The notes under the pieces were generated by a model. It saw only the letters and a list, made by a program, of their open reading frames with translations, was not told the origin of the DNA and ran no database searches. A stretch of 64,000 nt of DNA from Cellulosilyticum sp. (GTDB taxonomy: Bacteria > Bacillota > Clostridia > Lachnospirales > Cellulosilyticaceae): positions 62,001 to 126,000 of the forward strand of contig SVDC01000001.1 of assembly GCA_015058045.1 (NCBI GenBank), in the 5' to 3' direction. Positions 1-8,092 of the stretch are shown here, piece after piece (position 1 is the first letter of the stretch; the number at the start of each line of letters is the position of its first letter). A program made the translations under genes and the position numbers.

Positions 1-330
1 CGTTATAACGCTATAAGCTCAATACAGAAGCTAGAAAGTGAATGTATAACATGTGTTGAAATCAAACAACATTCAAGCGTACTTCACAGCCCTACTAAGC
101 TATTAAAAGAGCTGATATTACAGAAAGAGTTCAGATATGACTCTAACAGGCTATTAGAAATTAACTTCCAAAATGCTAGATGTACAGAAGATACGAACTT
201 AAATAAATACGTTAATAAGAAGAAATCAGAAGGCAAAGTTGATATGGTAGTCTCTTTGATTAATGCCATGTATTTATTAGAGCAAGAAAGACTGTATGGA
301 AATGGTGGTTTTGTATGCCAAGTTATTTAG
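1..330 (+). CDS. Terminase large subunit, C-terminal end (partial)
   Basis: The frame is open from base 1 to a TAG at 328-330, giving the last 109 residues of a protein that starts upstream of the window. It contains the VEIKQHSSVLHSPTKLLKEL and KVDMVVSLINAMYLLEQE type segments that match the nuclease-domain end of HK97-type large terminases (Terminase_1 family), where the conserved Asp of the KVD motif belongs to the metal-binding nuclease centre. The protein packages DNA into proheads by ATP-driven translocation and cuts the concatemer. It sits 17 bases ahead of the portal gene, the usual neighbour. The assignment rests on a short fragment plus position. Confidence 0.8.
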   Translation, partial: RYNAISSIQKLESECITCVEIKQHSSVLHSPTKLLKELILQKEFRYDSNRLLEINFQNARCTEDTNLNKYVNKKKSEGKVDMVVSLINAMYLLEQERLYGNGGFVCQVI

Positions 331-347
331 AAAGGGGGTGAGAATAG

Positions 348-1577
348 ATGGGATGGTTTAGAAAAAAGCAAGAAATAAGAGAAGCAGAAGTTGTGATTGA
401 TGATCCAGTACTTAAAGCACTACTCACGACAGATAATATTGATAGAGAGAAAGCTTTAAATATACCTAGTTTATATGGCTGCATTGAAATGATTAGTAAT
501 ACAGTGGCTAGTATACCTATAAAAATCTATAAAGAAAATGGTAAAGATACTGAAGAATTACAAGATTATAGATTGAAGTTGTTGAACGAAGAAACAGGAG
601 ACTTACTTAACTCGTACCAAGCTAAAAAGGCATTGATACGAGATTTTTTATTGGATGGAAACGGATATTTATATATCAATAAAAAAGGAAATATAGTGGA
701 AAGTTTACACTACGTTGAAAGCCGATATGTAACAGCAACGAAAAATGTGGATCCTATTTTTAAAAGCTTAGATGTTAGAGTTTTAGGCGAACAGAAAAGA
801 GAGTTTGACTTCGTTGCACTCACCAAAAATACAGTAGATGGCTTTACTGGTAGTGGTATATTGGCAGATAATCAGCAAATATTATCGGTAGCCTATAACT
901 CTATCAAGTATGAAAACAATCTTGTAAGAACAGGTGGCAACAGGAAAGGCTTCTTAAAAGCTAAAAATAAGCTAACACAGGAAATTATAGAAAAGTTAAA
1001 GCAATCATGGAGAAACCTATATAGCAACAATACAGAAAATGTTGTTGTTTTAAATGATGGCTTAGAATTTCAGGAAGCATCAAATACATGTGTTGAAATG
1101 CAGTTGAATGAGAATAAAAAAACTAATTCAGAAGAAATTTGCAAGCTTTTAAATATGTCAGTAAAGGTCCTAAATGGCACAGCAAATGATGCAGAGCAAG
1201 CAGATTATATCAAAAATTGCATAATGCCTATTCTAAAAGCATTTGAAACAGCATTAAACAAGTCACTATTACTGGAAACAGAAAAAGATAGTGGCTATTA
1301 TTTTGCCTTCGATTGTAAAGAACTTATTAAAGGTGACATTAAAAAACTATTTGAAGCCTATAAGGTTGCAGTTGATTCAAACATTATGCAAATTGATGAA
1401 GTCAGATACGAGCTAGATTTGAAACCTCTAGAATTTAACTATATCAAATTAGGTTTACAAGATGTATTGCTAGACCCAAAAACAGGTCAAGTATACACAC
1501 CTAATATGAATGCAACAGCTAATTTGAACAGTACGTCACAAACGAAAGAGGGTGAAGAAGATGAAAGTAGAGATTAG
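348..1577 (+). CDS. Phage portal protein, HK97 type
   Basis: This 409-residue protein forms the dodecameric ring at the unique head vertex through which terminase pumps DNA and to which the connector attaches. It has the Phage_portal (HK97 gp3-like) pattern: an N-terminal IPSLYGCIEMISNTVASIPI segment near residues 40-60, the LLLDGNGYLYI-like core region, and a C-terminal LLETEKDSGYYFAFDCKEL and LDLKPLE section that is typical of the stem and crown. Length is normal for the family. The start ATG has a GGGGGTGAG ribosome site 7 bases upstream. The 3' end overlaps the protease gene by 17 bases, suggesting translational coupling. Confidence 0.92.
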   Translation: MGWFRKKQEIREAEVVIDDPVLKALLTTDNIDREKALNIPSLYGCIEMISNTVASIPIKIYKENGKDTEELQDYRLKLLNEETGDLLNSYQAKKALIRDFLLDGNGYLYINKKGNIVESLHYVESRYVTATKNVDPIFKSLDVRVLGEQKREFDFVALTKNTVDGFTGSGILADNQQILSVAYNSIKYENNLVRTGGNRKGFLKAKNKLTQEIIEKLKQSWRNLYSNNTENVVVLNDGLEFQEASNTCVEMQLNENKKTNSEEICKLLNMSVKVLNGTANDAEQADYIKNCIMPILKAFETALNKSLLLETEKDSGYYFAFDCKELIKGDIKKLFEAYKVAVDSNIMQIDEVRYELDLKPLEFNYIKLGLQDVLLDPKTGQVYTPNMNATANLNSTSQTKEGEEDESRD

Positions 1578-2139
1578 AAGTGCTACAGAAGCAGTTATTG
1601 AAGGGTATGTGAATGCAGTAGAAAGGGAAAGTAGGCCTATTCCTTCTATCCAAGGTACATATACAGAAAAGGTTGCACAAGGTACATTTCAAAGGGCTTT
1701 AAATAGTGGTAAAGACGTAGAATTACGCTTTAACCATGAAAAAGTAATAGGAAGTATGAGCCAAGGGACTCTAGAACTTAGAGAGGATACTATTGGCTTA
1801 TATGCAAAGGCTACAGTAACAGATTCAGAAGTTATCGAAAAAGCGAAGCGTAATGAATTAAGGGGGTGGTCATTTGGGTTTAGGGATAACAACCCTAAAA
1901 TTGAGGACTCTAAGCGTATTTTGACAAACATTGAGCTTAGGGAAGTATCTATCCTCACTAAGACACCAGCATATATCGCAACCTCTATAGAAATGCGTGG
2001 TGAAGAAGAAGTCACACTTGAAACTAGAGGGGTTGAAGATGTAGCAGAAGTTACTGAAATTGGACAAGAAAAAGGACAAGTAGTAAATTACTCAAATTAT
2101 GAAAAAGAAATCGAACTATTAAAAATTGGGAGGGGTTAA
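1561..2139 (+). CDS. Prohead maturation protease, HK97 family
   Basis: A serine protease of the HK97 prohead (U35) family, about 192 residues, that removes the capsid delta domain during head maturation. Visible family landmarks are FNHEKVIG near residue 60 (catalytic His region), the RGWSFGFR segment near residue 110, and ELREVSILTKTPAYIATSIE near 135-155, which carries the nucleophile region. I prefer the ATG at 1561 over the GTG at 1552 because AGAGGGTG is spaced correctly for it. It overlaps the portal gene and ends 2 bases before the capsid gene, as in most HK97-type head modules. Confidence 0.9.
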   Translation: MKVEIRSATEAVIEGYVNAVERESRPIPSIQGTYTEKVAQGTFQRALNSGKDVELRFNHEKVIGSMSQGTLELREDTIGLYAKATVTDSEVIEKAKRNELRGWSFGFRDNNPKIEDSKRILTNIELREVSILTKTPAYIATSIEMRGEEEVTLETRGVEDVAEVTEIGQEKGQVVNYSNYEKEIELLKIGRG

Positions 2140-2141
2140 GT

Positions 2142-3293
2142 ATGAAACTTAAAGCAATGATTGAAAAAAGAAACGCTAAATTAGAGGAAATGCAAGCTAT
2201 TTTAACAGGTGCTCAAACAGAAACAAGAGCATTTACAGAAGAAGAAAACACAAAATATGCAGCACTAAAAGAAGAAATTAGAGCATTAGACGAAACAATG
2301 AAAGCTTTAGAAGAAGCAGAAGGCCTTGAAAAACGCAACTTACCTACTGAAAAAGCAAAAGAAACAGTAGAAGAAATGGAAACAAGATCATTTGAAGAAT
2401 ATATTCGTGGACAAGTTAGCGAAACAAGAGCAGGTGAGCAAAATGTGACAATGGGGAACAATGGAGCAGTTATTCCGGTTACTATTGCTAATCGTATTAT
2501 CAAAGAAATTAAAGATATTTGCCCTATTCTAGCACGATCTACAATGTACAGTGTAAAAGGTACTCTTAAAATTCCAGTTTGGGGAAAAGCTGCATCTACT
2601 CACGATATTACGGTAGGGTACCAAGAAGAATTTACAGAGCTTACAGCAGACACAGGTAAATTTACAAGCGTTGATCTTGGCGGATATTTAGCAGGTGCTT
2701 TATCTCTTATCGGTAAATCAGTAATTAATAATGCTCAAGTTGACGTTGTAGGGTTTATTGTAAATGAAATGGCTGAAAAAATTGCATTATTCATTGAAGC
2801 TCAGTTGTTAAATGGTACAGGTACTAGCGCAGCACAAGGTATCACAGCAACTACTAATGTATTAACAACAGCAGCAGCAACAGCTATCACTTCTGATGAA
2901 TTAGTTGATTTACAATCAAAAGTAAAACAAGCTTATCAACAAAATGCTTGTTGGATCATGAATAGCTCAACATTCGCAGCTATTAAAAAGCTCAAAGATG
3001 GCAATGAAAGATATTTATTACAAGATGATATCACAGGAGAGTTCCCTTACAGACTTTTAGGTAAACCAGTATTCTTATCTGATAACATGGCAGCTATTGG
3101 AGCAGGTGCAAAAACAGTAGTTTACGGTGATTTATCAGCTTTATCTGTAAACTTTAGAGAGAACATTGAAATTCAACTTTTACAAGAAAAATATGCTACT
3201 CAACATGCCGTAGGTGTATGTGCATGGTTTGAATTTGATTCTAAAGTAACAGACAATCAAAAAGTAGCTGTATTAGTACAAAAAACAGCTTAA
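2142..3293 (+). CDS. Major capsid protein, HK97 gp5 fold
   Basis: At 383 residues this is the shell subunit. The first roughly 95 residues are charged and predicted coiled coil (repeated E, K and A), corresponding to the delta scaffolding domain that the upstream protease should cleave. The remainder matches the Phage_capsid family, with the IKEIKDICPILARSTMYSVK region starting the mature subunit and a C-terminal VGVCAWFEFDSKVTD strand. Genes on both sides fit. The cleavage point should fall around residue 100, inferred from family behaviour and the change in composition; I cannot fix the exact bond. Confidence 0.93.
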   Translation: MKLKAMIEKRNAKLEEMQAILTGAQTETRAFTEEENTKYAALKEEIRALDETMKALEEAEGLEKRNLPTEKAKETVEEMETRSFEEYIRGQVSETRAGEQNVTMGNNGAVIPVTIANRIIKEIKDICPILARSTMYSVKGTLKIPVWGKAASTHDITVGYQEEFTELTADTGKFTSVDLGGYLAGALSLIGKSVINNAQVDVVGFIVNEMAEKIALFIEAQLLNGTGTSAAQGITATTNVLTTAAATAITSDELVDLQSKVKQAYQQNACWIMNSSTFAAIKKLKDGNERYLLQDDITGEFPYRLLGKPVFLSDNMAAIGAGAKTVVYGDLSALSVNFRENIEIQLLQEKYATQHAVGVCAWFEFDSKVTDNQKVAVLVQKTA

Positions 3294-3310
3294 TAGAAAG
3301 GGCGGCTTAG

Positions 3311-3490
3311 ATGAAAGTTAGAGCATTAATAGGATTTGCATGTATAGAAGCAACTCTAAGCCAAGGCCAAGAAACTAACCTGAGTGATGAGGTTGCAAAA
3401 GACCTCATCACTTGTGGTTATGTTGAAAGCTTAGAGGAAGTTAAAAAGACCACTAAGAAGAAGGTGGTGAAGAAAGATGAAAGTAAGTGA
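3311..3490 (+). CDS. Small basic phage head-module protein (59 aa)
   Basis: An ATG at 3311 preceded by AAAGGGCGG opens a 59-residue frame that ends at 3490, overlapping the next gene by 14 bases. The first 40 residues look like a small globular domain (KVRALIGFACIEATL then LSDEVAKDLITCGYVE), followed by a Lys-rich tail (KKTTKKKVVKKDE). Short proteins of exactly this style lie between capsid and connector genes in many Firmicute siphophages. Their function is not established. The gene fills an otherwise unexplained 183-base gap and keeps good spacing and coupling, so I regard it as real. Confidence 0.75.
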   Translation: MKVRALIGFACIEATLSQGQETNLSDEVAKDLITCGYVESLEEVKKTTKKKVVKKDESK

Positions 3491-3758
3491 TATTACAACG
3501 AGTGATTTAGCAGATTATCTTAAAATCGACCAAAGCGAAGCACCTAACTTACAAGTGTTTTTAGATAGTGCTAAGGCGTATATAAAAAGTTATACAGGTT
3601 TAGATGATGAAGCAGTTGACTCGCACCCTGATTTAGTGCCAGTTATATATGTGCTAGTAGTAGATGCCTATGATAATAGGGAATATACAGTAAAGAATGG
3701 TAATGTAAATAAGGTAGTGCAATCTACATTGAATATGTATAGCACTAACCTCTTATAG
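3477..3758 (+). CDS. Head-tail connector (gp6/gp15-like adaptor)
   Basis: The 93-residue product resembles the Phage_connect_1 family: a small all-helical adaptor that docks on the portal. Features are the N-terminal TSDLADYLKID helix, the central FLDSAKAYIKSYTGL helix that is the hallmark of these proteins, and PVIYVLVVDAYDNREYTV near the C-terminus. Position after capsid and before the head-closure gene supports this. Translation is coupled to the preceding small gene by overlap. Confidence 0.85.
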   Translation: MKVSDITTSDLADYLKIDQSEAPNLQVFLDSAKAYIKSYTGLDDEAVDSHPDLVPVIYVLVVDAYDNREYTVKNGNVNKVVQSTLNMYSTNLL

Positions 3759-3772
3759 GGGGGTGTTTATGT

Positions 3773-4090
3773 ATGCAATGTGGAGAAATGAAACATAAAA
3801 TAGACATTTGTATTAAGAGTGTAAACAGTGGGCCATTTGGTGGAAATGGTTATGATGATGTACTTACTAGCATATGGGCAAAGAAAGAGGAATTGATTGG
3901 AACACAGCTTTATCAAGCTATGGGTGAAAGTGATAAGATCCCTTGTAATTTCATTATTAGACGTAATGATAGTGTAACAAATGATATGTATGTAAGGTGT
4001 GGCAATAAAATGTATGACATTAAAAGTGCTGTACCACTACCTAAAAATGATAGCTACACAATCTTATCTTGCTATGAAATAGAGGGATAA
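3773..4090 (+). CDS. Head-tail joining / head closure protein
   Basis: A 105-residue protein of the SPP1 gp16-like or Phage_H_T_join group, which seals the portal channel and provides the tail docking surface. The beginning MKHKIDICIKS strand, the VLTSIWAKKEELIGTQLYQA segment and the C-terminal RCGNKMYDIKSAVPLP strands follow the family pattern. It is preceded by a strong GGGGGTG ribosome site and ends 2 bases before the next gene. Assignment is from pattern and order. Confidence 0.8.
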   Translation: MQCGEMKHKIDICIKSVNSGPFGGNGYDDVLTSIWAKKEELIGTQLYQAMGESDKIPCNFIIRRNDSVTNDMYVRCGNKMYDIKSAVPLPKNDSYTILSCYEIEG

Positions 4091-4092
4091 AT

Positions 4093-4479
4093 ATGGGATT
4101 TAAAATGCGTGTTATTGAGGATAGCATTAACTTACAAACATTGATAAAAGCTAGTGATGAAGCAGGTGACAGGATAATGAAGAAGTGTGCATCTGTAATA
4201 AGTGCTAGAGTTAAAGGTAACTTAAGTGCTATTAGGACAGCACAGACAAACCATCTACATATGGCAGACGATGTTGTCATTAAAATGGGTAAAGACAAGT
4301 ACGGTTATAGATATGCTAAGGTGGGTGGTGGCAAAAATACAGGTACATTATGGCATATAGTCAATGATGGAACCTATATAAATAAAGCTACTCACTTCAT
4401 GGATAGAGCCATATCAGATACCCAAAGTGAAGTACAAGCAGTTATAGATCAAGAATTAAGGAGGGCATTAAGTGATTAA
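4093..4479 (+). CDS. HK97 gp10-like tail/neck protein
   Basis: This 128-residue protein matches the HK97-gp10-like putative tail-component family. It has a helical N-terminus (LQTLIKASDEAGDRIMKKCA), a middle GKDKYGYRYAKVGGGKNTGTLWHIVNDGT stretch split by glycine turns, and the ATHFMDRAISDTQSE motif that is highly characteristic of gp10-like proteins. These sit at the neck and help join head and tail. It overlaps the following gene by 8 bases. Confidence 0.83.
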   Translation: MGFKMRVIEDSINLQTLIKASDEAGDRIMKKCASVISARVKGNLSAIRTAQTNHLHMADDVVIKMGKDKYGYRYAKVGGGKNTGTLWHIVNDGTYINKATHFMDRAISDTQSEVQAVIDQELRRALSD

Positions 4480-4810
4480 TAGAGTATTTAATATATTAAA
4501 GACTTTGAATATACCAGTTGAATATGATTTTAGACCTAGCTTTGGTAGCAATGGAATGGCTATAAGTTATCACTTGTTCAATGAAGGTGCCCTTCAATAT
4601 GGTGATGGAGCGCCAACGACAGATGGCGGTGGCTTACAAATAGATTTATTCGTAAAGCATAATGTAGATCATTCAAATGTTAAGAATCAGATTAAGCAAT
4701 TATTAATAAGTAATTCGTTCAAAGGTGTTGAAATAAACACATACGGAGAAGAAGTAGATGGGATAGGAAAGATTGACCACATTATTTTTAAAGCTAATTA
4801 TAAAGAATAG
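4472..4810 (+). CDS. Tail completion / tail terminator-like protein
   Basis: The 112-residue frame lies exactly where phages encode the tail-terminator or minor tail protein (gpU or DUF3168-like position). The sequence shows an alpha-beta pattern with a YGDGAPTTDGGGLQIDLFVK strand-turn-strand and a C-terminal GKIDHIIFKANY strand. I recognise it mainly by context. It would cap the tail tube and interact with the head. It overlaps the previous gene and is followed 16 bases later by the major tail gene. Confidence 0.7.
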   Translation: MINRVFNILKTLNIPVEYDFRPSFGSNGMAISYHLFNEGALQYGDGAPTTDGGGLQIDLFVKHNVDHSNVKNQIKQLLISNSFKGVEINTYGEEVDGIGKIDHIIFKANYKE

Positions 4811-4825
4811 GAGGAATTAAGACTT

Positions 4826-5422
4826 ATGGGAATGGTAATTAACGTACAAAATACGCATATTGCAAAAGGTACTAAAACAACTACTAATGGTGTAAGTGCA
4901 TATACATGGGATACACCACAGAAGGTGCAAGGACTTGAAAAAGTAACTATTACACCTATCACAGCAACAGGAGAGAAATACGGTGATGGTATTTTAAGAA
5001 AGAAAAAATCTAAGCGAACAGGTTATACGCTTGGAATTGATATTAACGAGATACCAGCAGAGCTTAAACGATATATTAATGGACTTACATATACAGAAGG
5101 TGTTGAAACAGATGATGGTGCTTGTAGTGGTGGTGCTTTTGCTATTGGTTTTGAACATGTAAAAGAAGATGATACAACAGAAAAAATTTGGTTTATTTGG
5201 TGCGAAGCAGAGCCTATTGAAGAAGAAAATGAACAAAGTACAGGTGATATTAATATTTCTTCTGATACAGTCAACATTACAGCTTACAAGCTATCTGAGT
5301 ATGATGATAGAGCTTATGTTAAAATTTGGACTGGTGACGAAAAGGTAACAGATGAAATGGCGACTGATTTCTTCACAAAGGTTCAAACAGGAACAACTAT
5401 CGAAGCAGCAACACAACCATAA
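4826..5422 (+). CDS. Major tail (tube) protein
   Basis: A 198-residue protein with the typical tube-protein layout: an N-terminal segment with TWDTPQKVQGLEKVTITP, a basic RKKKSKRTGYTLGIDINEI strand pair, and a C-terminal GDINISSDTVNITAYKL section before a Thr-rich end. This resembles phi13-type or Phage_tail_2-like major tail proteins of Firmicute siphophages. It has an AGGAGG site upstream and is followed by a terminator-like hairpin, as is common for genes needed in high copy. Confidence 0.85.
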   Translation: MGMVINVQNTHIAKGTKTTTNGVSAYTWDTPQKVQGLEKVTITPITATGEKYGDGILRKKKSKRTGYTLGIDINEIPAELKRYINGLTYTEGVETDDGACSGGAFAIGFEHVKEDDTTEKIWFIWCEAEPIEEENEQSTGDINISSDTVNITAYKLSEYDDRAYVKIWTGDEKVTDEMATDFFTKVQTGTTIEAATQP

Positions 5423-5450
5423 AAAAGGCTCTTTATAGGGGCCTTTTTAT
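5419..5450 (+). terminator. Terminator-like hairpin after the major tail gene
   Basis: An AAAAAGGC / GCCTTTTT inverted repeat follows the tail gene stop and ends in a T-rich stretch. It probably attenuates rather than ends transcription, since the tail chaperone gene begins 20 bases later with no visible promoter. Confidence 0.6.
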
Positions 5451-5470
5451 ATTGAAAGGAATGAGGTTAA

Positions 5471-5827
5471 ATGAAAAAACATAAAGTAACACCTTTAGAA
5501 AGCATGCAGCTAGAGTTTTTAGATAGAACACTTATATTTACTTTTGATATGCAAGCTATTACAAAAATGCAGAATGAGTTTGGAGCACTTGAAGATGTAG
5601 CAAGGAAATATACGGAATTTGAGTTAGCCGCTATGATGCTATGGGCCGGTGTTAAGCATGAAGATTTTACACTTGATGAAGCAAAAGTGATCATTACATC
5701 AAGTGCTGAGGTTCTTAGTGATACTTTAACATTAACAATGGATAGTATTATGCATCTGGCAGGAGAAAAGAATGAAAAAAAATTGCTAGAGGAAATAGAA
5801 AGAGCAGTAAAGAAAGTGAAAGTATAG
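5471..5827 (+). CDS. Tail assembly chaperone, short form (gpG-like)
   Basis: A 118-residue protein between the major tail and tape measure genes, the invariable site of tail assembly chaperones. These bind the tape measure protein while the tube assembles and are absent from the virion. The sequence is helical and charged (FDMQAITKMQNEFGALEDVARKY). Codons 101-104 read GAA-AAA-AAA after AAT, forming an eight-A run at 5775-5782 with the A AAA AAA slippery heptamer in the correct phase. A fraction of ribosomes probably shift to the -1 frame there and make the longer form described in the next entry. Confidence 0.87.
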   Translation: MKKHKVTPLESMQLEFLDRTLIFTFDMQAITKMQNEFGALEDVARKYTEFELAAMMLWAGVKHEDFTLDEAKVIITSSAEVLSDTLTLTMDSIMHLAGEKNEKKLLEEIERAVKKVKV

Positions 5828-6066
5828 ATATAGATTTTTTATTTTACGAATACTGCATTAGGTGTAATAGGCCAGAGTATGAATTTTGGACAAGTAGCCT
5901 TTCTAAAGTACTCTATGTAATAAATGAAAAAGCGAGTGAAGAAATTGAAGAAAGAAACTTTAATATAAGCTTATTTAGAGGGTTGGGTGCAAAGATACCT
6001 TTAATAAAACAACCAAAAAAGAAAGAAAAAGATGTTTATGTAGATAGCTTTGATGATATTTTGTAG
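5776..6066 (+). CDS. Tail assembly chaperone -1 frameshift extension (gpT-like)
   Basis: The -1 frame relative to the upstream chaperone has a TGA at 5773-5775 and is then open from 5776 to the TAG at 6064-6066, without a credible start codon or ribosome site. It opens exactly at the A AAA AAA heptamer (5776-5782). Shifting there gives a fusion of about 198 residues, ending in a Lys-rich KQPKKKEKDVYVDSFDD tail. This mirrors lambda gpG/gpGT and most siphophage chaperone pairs. The extension contains a Cys pair (YEYCIRCNRPEY). It ends 14 bases before the tape measure start. Expression by frameshift is inferred from sequence. Confidence 0.85.
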   Translation, partial: KKIARGNRKSSKESESIDIDFLFYEYCIRCNRPEYEFWTSSLSKVLYVINEKASEEIEERNFNISLFRGLGAKIPLIKQPKKKEKDVYVDSFDDIL

Positions 6067-6080
6067 AAAGGAGGTCAAGT

Positions 6081-8072
6081 ATGGCAGGTTATATAGGCTA
6101 TAAAAGAACGATTGTACTTGATTTTAACTATGACCAAGTTAAACAAGGGGTTCCAAAGGTTAATCAGCAAATGGCTTTACTAAATAGTGAGTTTAATAAA
6201 ACTTCAGCACAGGTTCAAGCTACTGGTAACGCTTTTGATAAGCTCAACATTAATAATCAAAAGTTAGCTAATCAGTTTCAACTACAAAAAGATAAAGTAG
6301 CAACATTACAAAAAGAACTTGAAAAGCTAACAACAGCAGAAACAAAAAATCAGCGTGCAATAGCATCAAAAAATATAGAATTAAACAATGCACAAGCACA
6401 GTTGGCACGTTTACAAACAGCATATGCAAGTTCAAATAAAGAGGTTGAAAAATCTAAAACATTATTTGGGCAAGCGAAACTAGAGTTAGAAAACTTTAGA
6501 CTTGGAGCAGAACGTGCTGGTGTTGATTTGGGAAAATTAAAAACTGATTTACTAGCAACAACAGCTGCTGTAGTGGCTTTTGTGGGTGGAACAACGAAAG
6601 CTTATATGAGTTATGAGCAAGAATTAGTACAAGCTAGGAACTTAATGGATGAAAATGTCATGAGCTATGAGCAATTGAATCAAGGTGTAAAAGAGCTTGC
6701 TAATTCATATGGGATTGCAGATGCAGCAATGGCAAAGGCGGCAGAGTCAGCATTATCTAGTAATGTTGCCACACAAGATTTATTTAGCTTTTTAAATGAA
6801 GCTTCAAGATTTAGTAAAGCAACTTTTACTGAGTTAAATACAGTAGTTGACTTATCTACATCTTTAATGAACTCTTACGGATATTCTATTGAGGAAATAC
6901 CTGGTATCTATGATCAACTTATTAATACTCAAAAATTGGCAAAAGTTTCATGGGAAGACTACAATACGGAAATTGGTGGTTTAACAGCATTAGGCAGTCA
7001 AGTTGGTGTTAGTTTAGAAGAGATTAACGCAGCGTTAGTATTACAAACAGCAAAAGGTATTGACTCAGCCACAGCTTTAACTAACTTAAAAGGTATTATA
7101 TCGGCACTAGCTAGTCCAAGTTCACAAGCAGCGACTAAGGCTGCTGAACTAGGGATTAAATTTAATGCAGCAGCAGTTGAAAGTAAAGGATTGGCCGGTG
7201 TAATGGATGATATTGTAAGGGCATGTGATGGTGATGCTGAAGCAATGGCTACTCTTTTTGGAAATGTAAGAGCATGGACAGGTGCTACAGTATTAGCAGC
7301 TAATGGTGGTAAAGATTTTAAAGATGTATTAGCTAGTTTAGATGAAAGTGCTGGTATGCTAGATAATTCATTACAAAACGTAGAAGAAACAACAAGCAAT
7401 AAATGGCGTGAGTCCATAGAAAGACTAAAAAACTCAGCGGTGGACTTAGGTGAATCTATGGCCCCTATTATAGAAGTGATAGCAAAAATAGTTGATTTTA
7501 TTGCAGCCATACCTGCGCCAGTTACATTAGCTGTAGTAGCTTTTGCAAGTATAACAAAAGTATTAACTCTTGTTTCTGGAGCAATGGCAGCATTAGGAGC
7601 AAGTGGTGGAATTGCAGCAGCAGGGCTTAGTGCTATAGGATTAGCAGGAGGTATTTCATTACCAATAATTCTAGCAATAGCTGGGGCTATCGCTTTAGTC
7701 GTTGCAATGGTGGCATTATTAAGTGGTAGTAATGCTGAAAGGGGAATATCTAATGCTACTGAAAGTTGTGAAAACGTTATGAAATCTGCAACTAAATCTG
7801 TAAATAGTGCTAAAAGCAAAAAAGGATATAAAAGTGGTACTAATTATGTTAAAGAGGATGGATGGTATGAAGTTAATGAAGGTAATGCAACAGAAACATT
7901 CTTGCAACGTGGTACAAGAGTAAAGGACGCATCTCGAACATCTAGAGATAGTAAAGGCACAGACATGAGTGAAATAAATAATCTTTTGAAAACGTTAATT
8001 TATGAGATTGGTGACGTTAAAAGTACAATAAGTAATTTGCCTGATAAGCAATTAAGATTATCTAGAATATAG
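6081..8072 (+). CDS. Tail tape measure protein
   Basis: At 663 residues it is the longest helical protein of the tail module and sets tail length; at the usual 0.15 nm per residue this predicts a tail near 100 nm. The N-terminal 150 residues are coiled coil (repeated Q, N, K and L). The TP901-type core begins near residue 170 with SYEQELVQARNLMDE. Hydrophobic segments lie around 475-555 (TLAVVAFASITKVLTL and GLAGGISLPIILAIAGAIAL), as expected for a protein that may contact the membrane during DNA ejection. The C-terminus (GTNYVKEDGWYEVNEG) is a short polar domain. Strong AAAGGAGG ribosome site. Confidence 0.9.
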   Translation: MAGYIGYKRTIVLDFNYDQVKQGVPKVNQQMALLNSEFNKTSAQVQATGNAFDKLNINNQKLANQFQLQKDKVATLQKELEKLTTAETKNQRAIASKNIELNNAQAQLARLQTAYASSNKEVEKSKTLFGQAKLELENFRLGAERAGVDLGKLKTDLLATTAAVVAFVGGTTKAYMSYEQELVQARNLMDENVMSYEQLNQGVKELANSYGIADAAMAKAAESALSSNVATQDLFSFLNEASRFSKATFTELNTVVDLSTSLMNSYGYSIEEIPGIYDQLINTQKLAKVSWEDYNTEIGGLTALGSQVGVSLEEINAALVLQTAKGIDSATALTNLKGIISALASPSSQAATKAAELGIKFNAAAVESKGLAGVMDDIVRACDGDAEAMATLFGNVRAWTGATVLAANGGKDFKDVLASLDESAGMLDNSLQNVEETTSNKWRESIERLKNSAVDLGESMAPIIEVIAKIVDFIAAIPAPVTLAVVAFASITKVLTLVSGAMAALGASGGIAAAGLSAIGLAGGISLPIILAIAGAIALVVAMVALLSGSNAERGISNATESCENVMKSATKSVNSAKSKKGYKSGTNYVKEDGWYEVNEGNATETFLQRGTRVKDASRTSRDSKGTDMSEINNLLKTLIYEIGDVKSTISNLPDKQLRLSRI

Positions 8073-8092
8073 AAAAGAGGTGAGTGAATAAT

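Noticed and set aside
6998-7819. A 273-codon open frame on the minus strand across the tape measure gene
   Set aside because: Its composition (Ala, Ile, Ser, Leu) is what the complement of a helical Ala-rich protein gives, it has no ribosome site, and the plus-strand protein is clearly real.
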